Positions 26,011-36,056 of a stretch of 64,000 nucleotides of DNA are shown here, piece by piece. Position 1 is the stretch's first letter; every line of letters begins with the position of its first letter. Location: assembly GCA_001898625.1 (NCBI GenBank), contig MKUP01000025.1, positions 1-64,000 on the forward strand, read 5' to 3'. The translations under genes and the position numbers were made by a program. Source of the stretch: Burkholderiales bacterium 67-32 (GTDB lineage: Bacteria > Pseudomonadota > Gammaproteobacteria > Burkholderiales > Burkholderiaceae_B). The notes beneath the pieces were generated by a model. That model was given only the letters and a program-made list of their open reading frames with translations. It was not told the origin of the DNA and did not search any database.

Positions 26011-27003
26011 ATGAGCACCCGCCACCCCCGCACCCGGCGCGCCCTGCTGGCCGCCGCGCTATCGACGCTGGCCTGCGCCGGCACGCCCGCCCTGGCGCAA
26101 GCGCCTTTTCCCGACCGACCGCTGAAGCTGGTCATCGGCTTCGCGCCCGGCGGCTCGACCGACATCGTGGGCCGGATGATCGCGCAGAAGATGTCCGTCG
26201 AACTCGGCAAGCCCGTGGTCGTCATCAACCGGCCCGGCGCCTCGGGCGCCATCGGCACCACCGAGGTGGCGCGCGCCGAACCCGACGGCTACACGGTACT
26301 GGTGAACATCGTGACCACCGCGGTCATCAATCCGCTGACGCAGAAAAACCTGCAATACGACCCCATCAAGGACCTGCAGCCGGTCGCCATGGTGGGCAAG
26401 CTGCCCAACGTGATCATCCTGAACAAGAACGTTCCCGCGCACAACCTGCGGGAATTCATCGCCTGGGCCAAGGCCAACCCCGGCAAGGTGACCTTCGGCA
26501 CCGGCGGCGCCGGCGGCGTGCAGCACCTGTCGGGCGAACTGCTGGCCAAGATGGCCGGCATCCAGATGACGCACGTACCCTACAAAGGCGCCGCGCCGGC
26601 CATCCAGGACTTGCTGGCCGGCAACATCACCGCCGTGTTCGACAACGTCACCGGGCCGATCAGCCTGATCAAGGCCGGACAGGTCACGGCCCTGGGCGTG
26701 ACCACGGAAGAACGCATCGCCGTGCTGCCCGAGGTGCCGACCATCGCCGAGTCCGGCCTGCCCGCGTTCAAGAACTCGAGCTGGATCTCCGTCTTCACCC
26801 GCGCGGGCGTTCCGCCCGCCGTGCTCGCCCGCCTGGAATCGGCCGTGCTGGCCGCCGCCCGGGATCCGGAGACGGTGGCCAAGCTCAAGGAGCTCGGCGC
26901 CGTTCCCGCGCCCATGAACACCGCCGAACTCGACCGGTTCTGGCGTTCCGAATTCACGTACTGGCGCGACGCCATCAAGGCCGCCAACCTCTCTCTCGAA
27001 TGA
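26011..27003 (+). CDS. Bug/TctC-type periplasmic solute receptor
   Basis: 330 residues. The signal peptide ends near PALAQA, then FPDRPLKLVIGFAPGGSTDI. GTGGAGGVQHLSGEL and VPYKGAAPAIQDLLAGN complete the family pattern. It is the fourth gene of the catabolic operon, 25 bp after the deacetylase gene, and probably the uptake receptor for the pathway's substrate. A second Bug gene follows in the same operon. Confidence 0.92.
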   Translation: MSTRHPRTRRALLAAALSTLACAGTPALAQAPFPDRPLKLVIGFAPGGSTDIVGRMIAQKMSVELGKPVVVINRPGASGAIGTTEVARAEPDGYTVLVNIVTTAVINPLTQKNLQYDPIKDLQPVAMVGKLPNVIILNKNVPAHNLREFIAWAKANPGKVTFGTGGAGGVQHLSGELLAKMAGIQMTHVPYKGAAPAIQDLLAGNITAVFDNVTGPISLIKAGQVTALGVTTEERIAVLPEVPTIAESGLPAFKNSSWISVFTRAGVPPAVLARLESAVLAAARDPETVAKLKELGAVPAPMNTAELDRFWRSEFTYWRDAIKAANLSLE

Positions 27004-27019
27004 CAAGGAAGCAACGACC

Positions 27020-27496
27020 ATGTCCGCGATCGAAACCCGCCTGAAGGAACTGGGCATCACCCTGCCCGACGCCCCGGTCATCAAGGCCAACCCGGCCCTG
27101 GTCCCCGGCGTGGCCGCTGGCGGCCTGTTCTTCTGCCAGGGCACCCTGGGCCACACCAACGGCGACTTCCCCTACCTGGGCAAGGTCGGCGACAAGGTCA
27201 CGGTGGAAGAGGCCTACCAGTCGGCCCGGCTGTGCGCGATCAATCACCTGGCCCAGGCCAAGGCGGTATTGAAGGATCTCGACCGCATCGTGCGGGTCGT
27301 GCAACTGGTGGTCTACGTGAACGGCGCGCCGGGCTTCGAACGCGCGCCCTATGTGTCCAACGGCGCCTCCGACCTGTTCGTCGAGGTCTTCGGCCCGGAA
27401 CGCGCCGCCATGGCCCGCGCCAGCCTGAGCGTGCCGGACCTGATCTACACCGCGCCGGTCGAAACGCTGTGCACCTTCGAAATCACGCCGGCGTGA
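27020..27496 (+). CDS. RidA/YjgF-family protein, second copy in operon
   Basis: 158 residues, longer than classical RidA. The N-terminus (AIETRLKELGITLPDAPVIKA) and FFCQGTLGHTNGDFPYLGKV match the larger RidA subgroup, with LAQAKAVLKDLDRIVRVVQL and a C-terminal ARASLSVPDLI. It belongs to a different RidA subclass from the 24673 gene, so the two probably act on different intermediates. It lies 16 bp after the Bug gene. Confidence 0.85.
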   Translation: MSAIETRLKELGITLPDAPVIKANPALVPGVAAGGLFFCQGTLGHTNGDFPYLGKVGDKVTVEEAYQSARLCAINHLAQAKAVLKDLDRIVRVVQLVVYVNGAPGFERAPYVSNGASDLFVEVFGPERAAMARASLSVPDLIYTAPVETLCTFEITPA

Positions 27497-27521
27497 CCGC
27501 CCCCACGCGACAGGACTCCCC

Positions 27522-28490
27522 ATGAAAGCCACCCTACGCATCGCGGCCGCCGCAGCCCTCATGGCGGCCGCGGCCTGCGCCGCCGCCCAGGACTACCCGA
27601 CCAAGCCCATCCGCCTGATCAGCGCGTGGACGCCCGGCGGCGCCAACGACATCCTGGCCCGCGCGCTGGGCCAGGTCATCTCCCAGCGCTTCGGCCAGCC
27701 GGTGGTGATCGAGAACCGCCCCGGCGCCTCCGGCACGATAGGCACCGCCCACGTCGCCCAGTCGCCTGCGGACGGCTACACGATCACGCTGGGCAGCATG
27801 CCTTCGTACTCCACGGCGCCCAGCATGTTCCCGGACCTGCGCTACGACCCCATCAAGGACCTGGTGCCCATCGCCTTCGTGGCCATCGTCCCCAACGTAC
27901 TCGTCGTCAATCCCTCGCTGCCGGTCAAGTCGGTGCCCGAGCTGCTGGCCTACGCCAAAGCCAATCCGGGCAAGCTGGCGTTCTCGTCCGTCGGCAACGG
28001 CTCGTCGTCCCACCTGGGCGGCGAACTGTTCAAGCTGATGGGCCACGTGGACATGACACACGTGCCGTACAAGGGCACGGCGCCGGCGCTGGTCGATCTG
28101 GTGGGCGGCCGCGTCCAGCTCGCCTTCGAGAACATGCCCGCGCTGCTGCCCCTGATCAACGGCGGCCAGTTGCGCGCCCTCGCGGTCACTTCCCGCGCGC
28201 GCTCGGCCCTGCTGCCCCAGGTCCCGACCGTGGACGAGGCGGGATTGAAGGGCTACGAGATCGGCGCCTGGTACATGATGTTCGCGCCCGCCGGCACCCC
28301 GCGCAAGGTCATCGACAAGCTGAACGAGGCGGTCAACGCCGGACTCCAGCAGCCGGACATCCGCCAGCGCCTGAAGGACCTCGGCGCCGAGATCGTCGGC
28401 GGCACGCCCGAACAGGCCGCGGACTTCCTGAAGCGCGACCTGGCGCGCTGGACCGACGTCATCAAGCAGGCCCACATCGTCTTCAACTAG
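27522..28490 (+). CDS. Bug/TctC-type periplasmic solute receptor
   Basis: 322 residues. The signal peptide ends near CAAAQ, followed by YPTKPIRLISAWTPGGANDI. VGNGSSSHLGGELF and VPYKGTAPALVDLVGG are family signatures. It is the second receptor gene in the operon, 25 bp after the RidA gene. Two receptors in one operon could mean two related substrates, or one sensing and one transport receptor. Confidence 0.92.
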   Translation: MKATLRIAAAAALMAAAACAAAQDYPTKPIRLISAWTPGGANDILARALGQVISQRFGQPVVIENRPGASGTIGTAHVAQSPADGYTITLGSMPSYSTAPSMFPDLRYDPIKDLVPIAFVAIVPNVLVVNPSLPVKSVPELLAYAKANPGKLAFSSVGNGSSSHLGGELFKLMGHVDMTHVPYKGTAPALVDLVGGRVQLAFENMPALLPLINGGQLRALAVTSRARSALLPQVPTVDEAGLKGYEIGAWYMMFAPAGTPRKVIDKLNEAVNAGLQQPDIRQRLKDLGAEIVGGTPEQAADFLKRDLARWTDVIKQAHIVFN

Positions 28491-28499
28491 GACCCGCCC

Positions 28500-29273
28500 A
28501 TGAACGCTTCCCTGTGGAACACCATGCGGCTGGACGGCCGCACCGCGCTGGTCACGGGCGCCGGCAAGGGCCTGGGCCGGGCCATCGCGATGGGGCTGGC
28601 GCAGGCCGGCGCCAACGTGGCACTGCTGGCGCGCACGGCGCGGGACGTCGAAGCGGCCTGCGAGGAAATCCGCGCGACCGGCGCCCGCGCGCTGCCACTG
28701 GCCGCCGACGCGACCGACTCCGCCCAGGTCGATCGCGCCGTCTCGGCCGTGCTCGACGAATTCGGCACGCTGGACATCCTGGTGCATTCGGCCGGGGGCA
28801 GCCAGCGCAAGCCCGTGCTGGAACTGGCCGACGACGAATGGAAGCGCCTGATCGGCGCCAACCTGGACTCGACCTTCTATGTCTGCCGCGCGGCGGGACG
28901 GGCCATGCACGCGCAAGGCCGCGGCTCCATCATCAACATCGCCTCGGCCGCCGGGCTGCGCGGCCGGCCCAACAATTCCCCCTACAGCGCGGCCAAGGCG
29001 GCCATGATCAACTTCTCGCGCGCGCTGGCCATGGAGTGGGCACCGCAGGGCATCCGCGTCAACACCCTGGCGCCGGGACGCTTCCTGACGCCGCTGACCG
29101 AGGTGGAGATGAGCGACCCCGCCAAGCACGCCGCCTTCGTCAGGAACGTGCCGCTGGGCCGGATCGGGCGTCCCGAGGAATTGAAGGAGATCGTGGTCTG
29201 GCTGGCCTCCGACGCCTCGGCTTTCGTGACCGGTTCGAACATCGTGATCGATGGCGGGCAGACGCTGCTTTAG
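28500..29273 (+). CDS. Short-chain dehydrogenase/reductase
   Basis: 257 residues. The cofactor site is TGAGKGLGRAIA (~20-31) and the structural motif is HSAGG. The catalytic residues are Ser in NIASAAG and Tyr/Lys in YSAAKAA. The classical SDR pattern ends with SNIVIDGGQTLL. It oxidises or reduces a hydroxyl or keto group with NAD(P). It is the last gene of the operon, 9 bp after the Bug gene. Confidence 0.92.
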   Translation: MNASLWNTMRLDGRTALVTGAGKGLGRAIAMGLAQAGANVALLARTARDVEAACEEIRATGARALPLAADATDSAQVDRAVSAVLDEFGTLDILVHSAGGSQRKPVLELADDEWKRLIGANLDSTFYVCRAAGRAMHAQGRGSIINIASAAGLRGRPNNSPYSAAKAAMINFSRALAMEWAPQGIRVNTLAPGRFLTPLTEVEMSDPAKHAAFVRNVPLGRIGRPEELKEIVVWLASDASAFVTGSNIVIDGGQTLL

Positions 29274-29323
29274 GCTGAATCGACATTCATCTCGACCTGC
29301 GATCGTCACTCATCACCGCTGTA

Positions 29324-29570
29324 GTCCTTGGTCGGTGGGGCGGGGCGGCCCGCTCGGGGGGCGCATTCGGAGCCGCCGGTGAGGGCAGGCTTGGCGGGGA
29401 AGCAAGGGCGCAGCTGTTTGAGGGCGGCAGTAGGCACAGTCCGGGGGACTGTGCCCGCCCGAGTTCTGCGCCCGCCCCGCCAAGCCTGCCCTCACCGGGA
29501 AGTCCCGCGCCAGCGGGACCGGCTTCGCTGCGCCCCCCGAGCGGGCCGCCCCGCCCCACCGACCAAGGAC
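29324..29570. repeat. 247-bp nested palindromic element
   Basis: Three nested inverted repeats: perfect 42-bp outer arms at 29324-29365 and 29529-29570, perfect 24-bp arms at 29376-29399 and 29475-29498, and a central GGCACAGTCC/GGACTGTGCC pair around GGG. The whole element could form a large cruciform or RNA hairpin. It lies between convergent genes (SDR and autotransporter) and holds no credible gene, though short frames exist. It may be a dispersed non-autonomous element and may also terminate transcription from both sides. It fills most of this 361-bp gap. Confidence 0.8.
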
Positions 29571-29634
29571 GGTTCAAGAACCCCATCCCTGCCATCGAGG
29601 ACTCCCACTAGCATCCTCAGATTCAGCCCAACCC

Positions 29635-32600
29635 CTAGAACCGCACACCCAACTTCAGACTGGCCGTCTGCGCCACCAGATGCTCGCCCGCCTGGATCCC
29701 GTACTCCGCCCGCAGCGACCACGCATCGGCCGACATCACCTCGATACCGGCCGTCGCGCTGCCGAATACCCCCGGCACGCGGGTCGACAACGTGAACGCA
29801 TCCTGCGGCGCCACCGCCAGCCGGACATCGGTCGAGACCTTGCGGCCCGCCACCAACCCCACCCCCAACGCCAGATAAGGACGCGCGACCGCCTTGCCCA
29901 TCCGGACCTTGCCGCCGAACTCGATACTGGGCGTCAGCACCGCGCTCCACCGGTCGCTGGCGTCGTGGACCAGATCGAAGGGCCCCGCGCCCGACTCCCT
30001 GTAGCCCGGCGTGCGATCGTAGATGAGGTCCAGGTCCGCATAGGGCTTGGCGTACCAGTCTCCATACGAAAACTGATAGGCGGCCCGGGCACGCGCCGCC
30101 ACCTGGTAGGAATCGGGCTTGCTGGTCGCCCGCGCCGCCATGCCGGGCAGCACGATATTGCGCGCCTGGTCCGATTCCTCGTAGCCGCCCATCAGCGCGC
30201 CCGCGAACTGCCAGGCCCCCATCTGCCGCTTCAGCGTCAAGCCGGCGTGGAAGCTGTCGCTGGCGATGCGCACGGTGTTGTCCGCGGAATAGGTGTTGGT
30301 GCGGCTGTAGCTGGCCGAGGCCCCCAGGAACCAGTCCGGCGCCAACCGGCGCTGCACGCCGAACTGCACCGTGGTCTGCCGGTTGTCGTAGCCCGCGCCG
30401 TCGGCGGACGCCGAGCGGTCGAAGCGGCCGCCTATCACGCGCGCCCACGCGCATTCGCCCTCGGCCAACTGGATGCTTTGATCGCTGAAGTAGGGGCAGC
30501 TCATCATCCGATCCAGTGCCGAGTGCAGCTCGTAGGTGCGATTGCTTGCGCGGCTCAGCGCCGCGTCGGAGGCCACCGCGCCCAGCGCCTTCACATAGGC
30601 ATCCGCGCCTTCCAGCCGCGCGAAGGGGTCGAACAGCGTCGTCAGGCCGCGGTCGCCCCGGTCCCACAGGGTTTGCAGATAGCCGGCGATGCTGGCCTGA
30701 TTGGCGCTCAGGCCCAGGTTCTGCGGACGGAAGTTCGCCTTGGGCGTGACCCATAGCTGGCCGTCGCCGGTCAGCGACACATCGTAGTTGACGACCGGCG
30801 ATTGCCCGGCAAGATTGAACGAACCCGTCGGCGTGACGTCGAACTGGGCGATCAGCATGGGCTGGCCGCCGGCCAGGTTGTGGCCCAGCACGAGCAGGCT
30901 GCCGCCAAGCTGTGCCGGCCCGCTCACGCCGATCACGTCGGCCAGTCCGCCCGCGCTGAAATCGACGTCGGCCTGGAAGACGCCTCCCGGACCTTGCGTG
31001 AAGCCCTGCATGAACGTCGTCTGGTACGCCCCATGCTGGTCGACCGGACCGCCCGGGTTGAACACGCCCTGGTTGACCAGGGAGGCATCCAGCCGCTGGC
31101 CGCTGGCCAGTACCGCGCCCGCGTGATTGATGAAGCTGCCGTGGGCCGCGTCGCCGCTCGTGACGTTGCCGATGAACAGGCCATAGTTGTCCACGGCCAC
31201 CCGGCCGGACGCCTCGATCGCGGTCGCGCCGGCAATCAGGCCCTGGTTGGAGACCGAGGTAGCGTTGTCGGTGATCGTGCGGATGGCGGTACCGCTGGCG
31301 GTGTCCGCGTACACGGCCGACGACGTCCCCACGCCTATCGTGACGGCGCCGCCGCTGTTCTGCGCCGCGCTGCCGGCGCTTACCGCCAGGATGGCCGGCG
31401 CGCCGCCGCCCTGCGCGGTGACCAGGGCCCCCGTGCCCAGCCCGATGTTGATCGCCCCGCCCGCGCTACCCGTTCCGCCGCCGCTGCCGCGAACCTGGAT
31501 GCCGGCCTCCGAGAAGACGGCGCCGCCGCCCAGGCTGAGCGCGGCGATGGCGGGCGCATTCCGGCCCTGCGTGGCGACCATGAAGCCCACCTGCACGTCC
31601 ACCGCGCCACCGTTGCCGCTGCCTCCCGCCACGTCGACGGTCTTGACCAGGTCGTCGCCGTAGCTGACCGAGGACAGGTCCCCGGCCAGGCCTCCGCCGC
31701 CGCCCACGCTCTGGGCCAGCACACCGATGGCGCCGGCGCCCTCGGTCAGCACCGAGCCTTCGACGTTCACGTTGACCGCGCCGCCCGCGCCCGAGCCCTG
31801 CGACGCGGGCGCTGCCAGCGTCGTCCTGCCCGCGGCCGTAGACAGGCCGGCGATGCCGCCCCCGCCGCCCACGCTCTGCGCCAACACGCCCACGGCATTC
31901 CTGCCCCGGGTATTGACGGAATTGTCGGCCACCACGTGCGCATCGACCTGGCCGCCGTCACCCGTCGCGCCGCCCAACGCTCCCAGCGCGACGCTGGCGG
32001 AGGCCTGCGCCTGCCCGCCATTCAACAAGCCCACGTAACCGCCTCCCGCGCCCACGCTTTGCGCCAGCACGCCGAAGGCCAGGTCGCCCGAGGTCTGAAC
32101 CATCGTATGGGCGATCGTGCTCGATCCTTCGTCATATTTGCCGGTGGTCACGGAAACGTGCCCGCCGTCGGTCCGCATGGCCTCCTGGTTCGACGCATCC
32201 ATTCCCAGCGTCACCTGCGCCGGCGCCAGCATCGGCGCAGCCGCGGCGCTGGTGGCCAGCGTCGCCGCACCGCCCCCGCCGCCCACGCTCTGGGCCATCA
32301 CGCCGTGGGACAACACGCCGGACGTGACGATGTTGCCACCGGTCGTGGTGACCGTCGCGTCGCCGGCATCGATGGGGGGGATCGAGAACCCGCCCACCAC
32401 ACTGATCTTTCCTCCCAACGAAATGACCGGCGCCTGTGCCGCGTTCCCGGCCCCCAGCCCCGCCGCGTCCAGGCCGTCGATGCTGATCGAGGCCAGTCCG
32501 CCTCCTCCGCTCACGCTCTGCGCGATCACCGCCGGCGCGTCGTTGCCCTGGGTGCGGACCTGCCCCGTCGTGACCGTGGCACCGCCGCCGCTCATCACCG

Positions 32601-35600
32601 CCGCTTCCGAAACGAAGCCCGACAGGGTCCGGGTGCCTCCCATCGTGATCGTCAGCGGTGCGTCCGTATGCCCCGCCGGCGTGGCCAGGCCGCCGGCCCC
32701 GACCAGGAAGCTCGACACCTCGGCCTTGCCGCCGCCCCCACCCACGCTTTGCGCCACGATGCCCGGCGCATGGTCGCCCATCGTCGTCACGACGCTGCCC
32801 GCCGCGCTGGCGTCGACGGCGGCCAGGCCGCCATTGCCGCCACCCCCACCGCCGCCGCCCACGGTCACGTTGATGTTGCGGGTCAGGGACAAGCCCTTGG
32901 ACGCGAGGAATTCGGCGATCTTGTCGATCTTCTCCAGGATCTCGGCAGCCTGGTCCCCACCATGCTCCTTCACCAGCTCGGCCAGGTCCTGCTCGGACAC
33001 CGTACCCACGCCCCCGCCGCCGCCCACGCTCTGCGCCAGGATGGCGGGCGCGGCCTTGCCGGCGGTCGAGACCGTGCCGGTGTTGGTCACCTGCACCGTG
33101 CCGCCCTGCCCGCCGTCGCCGGCATTCCCGCCCACCGACAGGTTGGTGCCTATCGAAGGCGCCAGCGAGACCACGTTGCTGACGCCTTCGTTGGCGGCCT
33201 TCAGCAGGGTGTCGATCGCGGACAGCAGGCTGGACGCCCCCGCCGAGCCAATGGCCCCGGACCGTCCGCCGCTGCCGGCGATGCTTTGCGCGATGATGCC
33301 CGCCGACGCCAGGCCCTGCGTCGCGATGGCGCCGTCGTTGGCGACCGTGACATTGCCGCCGTTGCCGCCGCTCCCGCCGTTGCCGCCGACCCGGGCGTCG
33401 AGCGCGTAGCTCAGCCCTCCGAACGAGATCGAGTTCGGCGCTTCCTCCAGCCATTCGGAAACCTTGGTCAGCGTCTCCAGGAATGCCGTGGGCGAGCTGA
33501 CCACGGGTTCGAACGAACGCTCGGTCTCCTGCTGGACGAGGCCGCCGTTGCCGCCTCCGCCGCCCACGCTCTGCGCCAGCACGCCGATGGCATGGTCACC
33601 CGTGGTGCGGATCGCGCCTCCGCCCTGGTTGTGCACCGAGATCGCTCCGCCATGCCCTCCGCTTTCCCCCTCGCCGCCGGTCGTAACGCCATAGCTGATG
33701 GTGAAGCTGGACGCGCCTATCGTCGTCGGCCGCAGCGGCGCGGCCGCCACGCCGCCGTTGCCACCCCCGCCGCCGCTGCTCTGCGCGAAGATGCCGTGGC
33801 TCTCGTGTCCCGAGGTGGCCACCGTGCCGGCATTGGAGACGTCGACCTCGCCGGCGTTGCCCGCCGAGCCGCCGCGGCCGCCCACGGTGACCTGGATGCT
33901 GCCCGTGCCCGATGGAATGTCCGGTCCGAGTTCCGGCGCGATGGTCGCCTGTACGGACTCCGCGAAGGCGCCGTTGCCGCCCCCGCCTCCGACCGACCGG
34001 CCGACCACCGCGCTGCTGACGGCGCCGGCGGTCGTGACCGAACTGCCTGGATCGAGTTCAATGGCGACATGCCCACCCGCGCCGCCCGCGCCGCCGTCGC
34101 CGCCGGTGGCAAGCGCGACCCCTGCCAGCACGCCCACCGAGGCCGCCTTGGCCGATCCGCCGTGCCCGCCGCCCCCGCCTATGCTTTGCAGCATCACGCC
34201 CGTGGAGCCGGCACCCTGCGTGGCAATCCGGCCGGACGACATCAGCGACAGGTCGCCGCCATCGCCCGCGACGCCCCCGCGGCCGCCCACCGCCATCGAC
34301 ACGATCAGACCGGTGCTGTCGGCGTCGCCGCCCACGCCGCCGCCACCGCCTGCACTCTGCATGATCACGGCACCGCTCTGGTCGCGCGTGGTGGAAATGC
34401 TGCCGGTATTGGTCACGCGGCCGGCGCCGCCATCGCCTCCGCCGCCGCCATTGCCACCCACGACGAACCACCCCGCCGCCTCGGCGCCCGCGCCGCCCTG
34501 GCCGCCGGAGGCCTGGGCGACGATGCCGAAGGATCCCGTGCCCGTGGTCCCGTCGTCGTCCTCGGCACCCGCGCCGGCGATCGCGATGGAACCGCTGTTG
34601 GTGATGTCGTAGGCCAGCGAGCCCACGCCGCCGCCGGAACCGCCGCTGCCGCTGTGGCCCGACAGGCCGCCGTCTCCGCCCTTGCCGCCGTCTCCGCCGG
34701 AGACCCGGACCTGGATGCCGTTGGAATAATCGCCGTAGGTGGCGATCCGGCCCGAATTGGTGATCGATACGCCGCTGGCCGAGCCGCCGTCGCCACCGGC
34801 GTGCCCCGACGACCAGGATCCGGCCCCGCCATCGCCGCCCCTTCCACCCAGGCTGCTGGCCAGGATGGCGGCGGACGACGTGCCACGCGTCGTGATGGCG
34901 CCCGCGTTCGAGACGGTGACGTGCCCGGCGTTTCCGCCGCGATTGGCGCGAACGTCCTGCGCGGGTTCGCCCTCCTCACCGCCTTCCGCGCCTCCGCCCT
35001 GGCCGCCCTGGGTACGCGCGATCACACCGGCCGTTCCCGTGCCGTTGGTGGTGACGGAACTGCTGTCGTCGATGCTGACGCTGACATCGCCGGTGTCGCC
35101 GCCCTGCCCCGCCGTGCTGTGCCCGCCGCCGACGCCGCCGTGATAGCCGTCCCCGCCCTGGCCCCCCACGGACTGGGCCAGCACGCCCGCGGTCTCCGAC
35201 TGCCCCGTGCTGCCGGAGACGGACACGGACGATCCGTAGCTCAGGTTCACGCTGGCCGCGCCCGCATTGCCGCCGCGTCCGGAATCCCCGGACGGCAGCA
35301 CGTCCCGGATCGAGGGCTCCTGGCCCACGCCGCCCAGGGAATCGACCCATACGCCATAGATCCCGGCGGTGATCCCGGTGCCCGAGACCACGACGCCCGC
35401 GTCATGGCCGTCTCCGCCATCGCCGTAGCGCCGCCCCCCGCTCTGGATCGCCCACCTGCCGCCATCGCCGCCGTGCGAGGCGGCGCGCAGCCCTACTCCG
35501 CCGCTGCGCAGGGTGCTGTTCAGCAGGTTGTAGCCCAGCGTCGCGCCTTCCGCGCCGTTGCCGCCCCAGTGGTTGTAGTCCGGATCGTCCGGGTCGGTGG

Positions 35601-35910
35601 ATCCTTCGCTGTTGCCGCCATGGCCGCCGCTCACGTCCACGAAGACCGCGGTGCCGGTGCCGATCGAGACGTTCAGCGACGAATCGGACGCGCCGACGAA
35701 ATCAGTGCCATTGCTGCCGTCCGAACCGTTGTGGTCATGACAGCAGGAGCCGTCGGTGCCCCGGTAGTCGTGGACGACCTGGGCCTGCACGGTCCCGGCC
35801 AGCGACGACAGGGCGGCAAACACGGCTGCCGCCACGAGGTTAGGCCGGAACGACGGCCGGGTGAAACCGCCGGCGGCGGCCGGGGTCGGGAGATGCGGAG
35901 ACGTCGTCAT
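29635..35910 (-). CDS. Giant glycine-rich autotransporter adhesin
   Basis: 2091 residues. An extended signal peptide has its hydrophobic part NLVAAAVFAALSSLAGTVQA, cut near QAQ at ~45. The passenger (~45-1800) is built from repeats of the type (A/M)QSVGGGGGxxG, at least a dozen, alternating with V/T/N-rich beta-strand segments (VTVSNAGAITTRG), as in a beta-helix. Residues ~1810-2091 form the autotransporter beta-barrel (CAWARVIGGRFDRSASADG onward), ending in KLGVRF with the terminal Phe needed for assembly. It is exported by Sec, inserted in the outer membrane and displays the passenger, a probable adhesin or biofilm protein. The repeated GC-rich DNA may undergo repeat-number changes. Confidence 0.92.
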   Translation of the reverse strand: MTTSPHLPTPAAAGGFTRPSFRPNLVAAAVFAALSSLAGTVQAQVVHDYRGTDGSCCHDHNGSDGSNGTDFVGASDSSLNVSIGTGTAVFVDVSGGHGGNSEGSTDPDDPDYNHWGGNGAEGATLGYNLLNSTLRSGGVGLRAASHGGDGGRWAIQSGGRRYGDGGDGHDAGVVVSGTGITAGIYGVWVDSLGGVGQEPSIRDVLPSGDSGRGGNAGAASVNLSYGSSVSVSGSTGQSETAGVLAQSVGGQGGDGYHGGVGGGHSTAGQGGDTGDVSVSIDDSSSVTTNGTGTAGVIARTQGGQGGGAEGGEEGEPAQDVRANRGGNAGHVTVSNAGAITTRGTSSAAILASSLGGRGGDGGAGSWSSGHAGGDGGSASGVSITNSGRIATYGDYSNGIQVRVSGGDGGKGGDGGLSGHSGSGGSGGGVGSLAYDITNSGSIAIAGAGAEDDDGTTGTGSFGIVAQASGGQGGAGAEAAGWFVVGGNGGGGGDGGAGRVTNTGSISTTRDQSGAVIMQSAGGGGGVGGDADSTGLIVSMAVGGRGGVAGDGGDLSLMSSGRIATQGAGSTGVMLQSIGGGGGHGGSAKAASVGVLAGVALATGGDGGAGGAGGHVAIELDPGSSVTTAGAVSSAVVGRSVGGGGGNGAFAESVQATIAPELGPDIPSGTGSIQVTVGGRGGSAGNAGEVDVSNAGTVATSGHESHGIFAQSSGGGGGNGGVAAAPLRPTTIGASSFTISYGVTTGGEGESGGHGGAISVHNQGGGAIRTTGDHAIGVLAQSVGGGGGNGGLVQQETERSFEPVVSSPTAFLETLTKVSEWLEEAPNSISFGGLSYALDARVGGNGGSGGNGGNVTVANDGAIATQGLASAGIIAQSIAGSGGRSGAIGSAGASSLLSAIDTLLKAANEGVSNVVSLAPSIGTNLSVGGNAGDGGQGGTVQVTNTGTVSTAGKAAPAILAQSVGGGGGVGTVSEQDLAELVKEHGGDQAAEILEKIDKIAEFLASKGLSLTRNINVTVGGGGGGGGNGGLAAVDASAAGSVVTTMGDHAPGIVAQSVGGGGGKAEVSSFLVGAGGLATPAGHTDAPLTITMGGTRTLSGFVSEAAVMSGGGATVTTGQVRTQGNDAPAVIAQSVSGGGGLASISIDGLDAAGLGAGNAAQAPVISLGGKISVVGGFSIPPIDAGDATVTTTGGNIVTSGVLSHGVMAQSVGGGGGAATLATSAAAAPMLAPAQVTLGMDASNQEAMRTDGGHVSVTTGKYDEGSSTIAHTMVQTSGDLAFGVLAQSVGAGGGYVGLLNGGQAQASASVALGALGGATGDGGQVDAHVVADNSVNTRGRNAVGVLAQSVGGGGGIAGLSTAAGRTTLAAPASQGSGAGGAVNVNVEGSVLTEGAGAIGVLAQSVGGGGGLAGDLSSVSYGDDLVKTVDVAGGSGNGGAVDVQVGFMVATQGRNAPAIAALSLGGGAVFSEAGIQVRGSGGGTGSAGGAINIGLGTGALVTAQGGGAPAILAVSAGSAAQNSGGAVTIGVGTSSAVYADTASGTAIRTITDNATSVSNQGLIAGATAIEASGRVAVDNYGLFIGNVTSGDAAHGSFINHAGAVLASGQRLDASLVNQGVFNPGGPVDQHGAYQTTFMQGFTQGPGGVFQADVDFSAGGLADVIGVSGPAQLGGSLLVLGHNLAGGQPMLIAQFDVTPTGSFNLAGQSPVVNYDVSLTGDGQLWVTPKANFRPQNLGLSANQASIAGYLQTLWDRGDRGLTTLFDPFARLEGADAYVKALGAVASDAALSRASNRTYELHSALDRMMSCPYFSDQSIQLAEGECAWARVIGGRFDRSASADGAGYDNRQTTVQFGVQRRLAPDWFLGASASYSRTNTYSADNTVRIASDSFHAGLTLKRQMGAWQFAGALMGGYEESDQARNIVLPGMAARATSKPDSYQVAARARAAYQFSYGDWYAKPYADLDLIYDRTPGYRESGAGPFDLVHDASDRWSAVLTPSIEFGGKVRMGKAVARPYLALGVGLVAGRKVSTDVRLAVAPQDAFTLSTRVPGVFGSATAGIEVMSADAWSLRAEYGIQAGEHLVAQTASLKLGVRF

Positions 35911-36056
35911 ATGCGTACAGGTCCCATGCGCGAGAACTCGGCAAACGACCGAAACCGTGCGTTTGTCGTACGCGAACGATCTTATTTGTCAGGATCCGGA
36001 CACCGCAACCCCGGCGGACGAATCGACATTTCCAGCCGACGAATGACATCCGGCCA

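Noticed and set aside
29287-29595. Short frames within the palindrome region
   Set aside because: They read through inverted-repeat arms, are Pro/Arg/Ala-rich on either strand and have no ribosome site.
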